This document shows, piece by piece, positions 60,029 through 62,394 of a DNA stretch of 62,394 bases; position 1 is the stretch's first letter, and each line of letters opens with the position of its first letter. The position numbers and the translations under genes were made by a program. The notes below the pieces were generated by a model that did no database searches, was not told the origin of the DNA, and saw nothing but the letters and a program-made list of their open reading frames with translations. The stretch comes from Gemmatimonadaceae bacterium (GTDB lineage: Bacteria; Gemmatimonadota; Gemmatimonadetes; Gemmatimonadales; Gemmatimonadaceae), in NCBI GenBank assembly GCA_020852815.1, contig JADZAN010000022.1:1-62394 (forward strand). Direction: 5' to 3'.

Positions 60029-62103
60029 GCGTGCCTGTGACTCCTCTCGTCTTCTCGTCTTCCCGTCTTCTCGTCTTCTGGTCCCTGGCGTTCCTCGCCA
60101 CATCGGCGCACGCGCAGAACTGGGTGAACGCCAGGGACCGAAAGACCAACCAGAGTTCGTTCCGCGCCATCGACGAGTGGCCCGATCCTAACGAGTACCG
60201 CAACGCGGCGGGGGCGCCGGGGCCAAAGTACTGGCAGCAGCGCGTCGACTACGCCATCAAGGCCACGCTCGACACGGTGGCGCACAGCGTGACGGGGAGC
60301 GAACGCGTCACGTACCACAACAACTCCCCCGACCAGCTCTCGTACGTCTGGTTCCAGCTCGACCAGAACATCGAGAAGCCGGATTCGCGCGCCGCCCTGG
60401 TGGAGCAGGCGCTCCCGACACGCATCCCCGAGCAGGCGCGGCGCTTCCTGGCGCCGGAGGAGTTCGACGGCGGCTACAACCTCACGCGCGTGCAGGTGGT
60501 CGATGCCAAGGGGGTGAGGCGCGACGCCCGCTACGTGATCAACGGGACGGTGATGAAGGTGCACCTGGCGGCACCGATCGCGACCGGGCAGTCGGCGGTG
60601 ATCGAGATCGCCTGGAACAACCGGATCCCCGAGGGTGGGCGCAACGGGCGCGGCGCCAAGGAGCTGGTAAAGGACGGCTGGCTCTACGAACTGGCGCAGT
60701 GGTTCCCGCGCGCCTCGGTGTACGACGACGTGAACGGGTGGGCCACCGACCAGTTCCTGGGGCAGGGCGAGTTCTACCTCAACTTTGGCAACTACGACGT
60801 CGAGCTCACCGTTCCGCGCAACCACATCGTCAACGCCACGGGAGTGCTCACCAATCCGGCGCAGGTCCTCACCGTGTCGCAGCAGCAACGGCTGGCCAGG
60901 GCGTGGACGAGCGACACGCCGGTCTTCATCGTTGCGCCTGACGAGGTGATGAAGCCCGAGGCGCGCCCAGCGGGGTCGGCGCCGCTCACATGGAAGTTCC
61001 GCGCCGAGAACGTGCGCGACTTTGCGTGGGTGTCGAGCAAGGCGTACGTATGGGACGCGATGGGCTTCAGGTACCGTCCCACCGACAAGCCCATCGAGCT
61101 GCACTCGCTCTATCCGCGCGACGCCATGCCGCTGTGGGACTCCGTCAGCACCAAGGCCATCGCGCAGACCATGAGGACGTACGGGCGGATGTCGTTCGAG
61201 TACCCGTACCCCAAGGCGGTCAACGTGCACGGCCCGGTCTTCGGGATGGAGTACCCGATGATCGCCTTCTGCGGTGCGCGCCCGGCGGCGGACGGCAAGG
61301 TCTCGCCCGGGCTGGCCCGCGCCCTCATCTCGGTCACCATCCACGAGGTGGGACACAACTGGTTCCCGATGATCGTCGCCTCGGACGAACGCAAGTGGAC
61401 GTGGATGGACGAGGGGATCAACTCCTTCCTGCAGTACTACGCCGAGAAGGACTGGGACCCCGCATATCCCTCGCAGCGCGGGCCGGCGAAGAACATCGTC
61501 GGCTACATGAAGCAGGACGCGCAGGTGCCGCTGATGACGGAGTCCAACGACATCCAGGCGCAGTTCGGCAACAACGGCTACTCCAAGCCGGCCGCCGGGC
61601 TGGTGATGCTGCGCGAGCAGGTACTGGGCGATTCGTTGTTCGACGAGGCGTTCCGCGAGTACTCGAGGAAGTGGATGTTCAAGCATCCGCAGCCGGCCGA
61701 CTTCTTCCGCTCCATCGAGGACGGCGCGGGGGAGCAGCTCAACTACTTCTGGCGCGGCTGGTTCTACACCACGTACGCCAACGACCAATCGATCGCGGGA
61801 GTGGAGCAGCAGGCCGGCGATTCGTTGTTAGGTCCCAGCAAGGCCGGCGAGACGTATTACCGTGTGAAGATCGAGAACAAGGGAGGGCTCGTGCTTCCGC
61901 TGCAGGTCGAGGTGACGTACGACGACGGGACCAAGGCGCTGGTGAAGCTCCCGGCCGACGTCTGGCGCCGCAACGAGCTGTCGTTCACGTACGGCTTCTT
62001 CACGAAGAGGAAGGTGACGCAGATCGTGCTCGACCCGAAGGAGGTGCTGGCCGATGTCGATCGGTCGAACAACACGTGGGTGAGGCCGAATACCATTTCG
62101 TAG
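60025..62103 (+). CDS. Secreted M1-family metallopeptidase with a repeat-derived signal peptide
   Basis: A 692-residue exported aminopeptidase-like enzyme. The catalytic zinc site is HEVGHNWFP, with the second glutamate in WMDEGINSFLQYYAE; the exopeptidase-type GMEYP motif precedes. Translation is taken from the GTG at 60025, overlapping the HupE stop (GTGA). The signal peptide reads VTPLVFSSSRLLVFWSLAFL then ATSAHAQ, and residues about 7-18 are encoded by the octanucleotide array at 60044-60080. GTGs at 60031 and 60037 are alternative starts. It probably degrades peptides in the periplasm. Confidence 0.87.
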   Translation: MSVPVTPLVFSSSRLLVFWSLAFLATSAHAQNWVNARDRKTNQSSFRAIDEWPDPNEYRNAAGAPGPKYWQQRVDYAIKATLDTVAHSVTGSERVTYHNNSPDQLSYVWFQLDQNIEKPDSRAALVEQALPTRIPEQARRFLAPEEFDGGYNLTRVQVVDAKGVRRDARYVINGTVMKVHLAAPIATGQSAVIEIAWNNRIPEGGRNGRGAKELVKDGWLYELAQWFPRASVYDDVNGWATDQFLGQGEFYLNFGNYDVELTVPRNHIVNATGVLTNPAQVLTVSQQQRLARAWTSDTPVFIVAPDEVMKPEARPAGSAPLTWKFRAENVRDFAWVSSKAYVWDAMGFRYRPTDKPIELHSLYPRDAMPLWDSVSTKAIAQTMRTYGRMSFEYPYPKAVNVHGPVFGMEYPMIAFCGARPAADGKVSPGLARALISVTIHEVGHNWFPMIVASDERKWTWMDEGINSFLQYYAEKDWDPAYPSQRGPAKNIVGYMKQDAQVPLMTESNDIQAQFGNNGYSKPAAGLVMLREQVLGDSLFDEAFREYSRKWMFKHPQPADFFRSIEDGAGEQLNYFWRGWFYTTYANDQSIAGVEQQAGDSLLGPSKAGETYYRVKIENKGGLVLPLQVEVTYDDGTKALVKLPADVWRRNELSFTYGFFTKRKVTQIVLDPKEVLADVDRSNNTWVRPNTIS
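60044..60080. repeat. Octanucleotide array inside the M1 signal peptide
   Basis: About four and a half units of CTCGTCTT/CCCGTCTT, in frame after the start codon and translated as LVFSSSRLLVF. An 8-bp gain or loss would frameshift the gene. Confidence 0.85.
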
Positions 62104-62394
62104 AGGACGAGAAGACGAGAAGACGAGAAGACGAGAAGACGAGAAGACGAGAGGACGAGAGGACGAGAAGACGAGAAGACGAGAAGTCGAGAAGTCGAGA
62201 AGTCGAGAAGACGAAAAGTCGAGGGGAGCGTCGTGACGCGCCGAACCCAGCCTCCCACGCCCAGCTTCCCAGCGCAAGCTGGGATCCATTCGTCGTCGCG
62301 CTCCACGCCACTAGCCGCATCGGGCGCCGGTGACCGCAACGCGAAAAGCGCGACACGGAGGTCCACGGAGGAGGCACGGAGGAGGCACGGAGGA
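62103..62394. repeat. Compound repeat block at the right edge
   Basis: An array of about fifteen GAGAAGAC/GAGAGGAC/GAGAAGTC units at 62103-62223, then a hairpin CCCAGCGCAAGCTGGG at 62268-62283 in inverted orientation (GGATCC on its right), then CACGGAGG units from 62353 to the window end. All three families of the window meet here, in the same company as at 26,999-28,568. No gene is visible. Confidence 0.88.

Noticed and set aside
1-62394. Depletion of CCWGG sites as a sign of long-term EcoRII-type restriction
   Set aside because: CCAGG and CCTGG occur repeatedly (for example near 118 and in many genes). Without a computed expectation no depletion can be claimed, and host methylation would remove the pressure anyway.

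Overview
The window is GC-rich bacterial chromosome (or contig) DNA. Its gene content fits Gemmatimonadota or a similar GC-rich, TonB-dependent Gram-negative soil lineage: an Oar-type TonB receptor, a DUF5916 outer-membrane protein, many secreted M20/M24/M1/amidohydrolase enzymes, an AmpG-like permease and a BlaI/M56 pair. The phylum is an inference from these families; no rRNA, tRNA or marker gene was seen.

Region 1 (about 88-16,320) is a defence or accessory island, by eye less GC-rich in its first 11.7 kb than the rest. Seven genes lie on the minus strand. In transcription order they are a Dcm-type cytosine-5 methyltransferase, a Vsr mismatch endonuclease and an EcoRII-type restriction enzyme (a complete CCWGG restriction-modification-repair set), a ~620-bp gap with gene relics, then a tightly overlapping four-gene cassette: a MORC/MutL-like GHKL ATPase, a Z1-domain SF2 ATPase, a PD-(D/E)XK nuclease (DUF4420) and an AIPR abortive-infection protein. 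Then come a decayed HigA-like antitoxin, an XPF/ERCC4 nuclease with a winged helix, a two-gene nucleotidyltransferase cassette with a palindromic operator, and a DUF4143 ATPase.

Region 2 (about 16,330-62,100) looks like the resident genome. It holds a formyltransferase, a glycine-rich surface-repeat protein, a membrane-peroxiredoxin fusion next to an Fe-S photolyase, a HEAT protein, secreted hydrolases and peptidases, an amidase, VapBC, DUF5916, MarR, a carbamoylase-like hydrolase, a gamma-carbonic-anhydrase-fold protein, a PAS-PAS-GGDEF-EAL protein, an M23 endopeptidase, M56/BlaI, an AmpG-like transporter, an amidohydrolase/M24 pair, a Uma2 nuclease, AbgB-like and NamZ-like enzymes, a lipoprotein, GNAT, a di-haem peroxidase, a TonB receptor with a C-terminal LTXXQ domain, HupE/UreJ and an M1 peptidase.

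Three dispersed repeat families occupy region 2 and are essentially absent from the island: an octanucleotide array (GAGAAGAC/GAGAGGAC)n, a hairpin with core CCCAGCTTTCGCTGGG, and CACGGAGG-type arrays. The octamer encodes the same eight-residue peptide in all three frames. It supplies part of two signal peptides, abuts other gene starts, and leaves the AmpG-like gene without a canonical start. A heptamer, CGTTAGG, recurs about two dozen times from 14.3 kb onward and was not found before that, which independently supports a transferred island.
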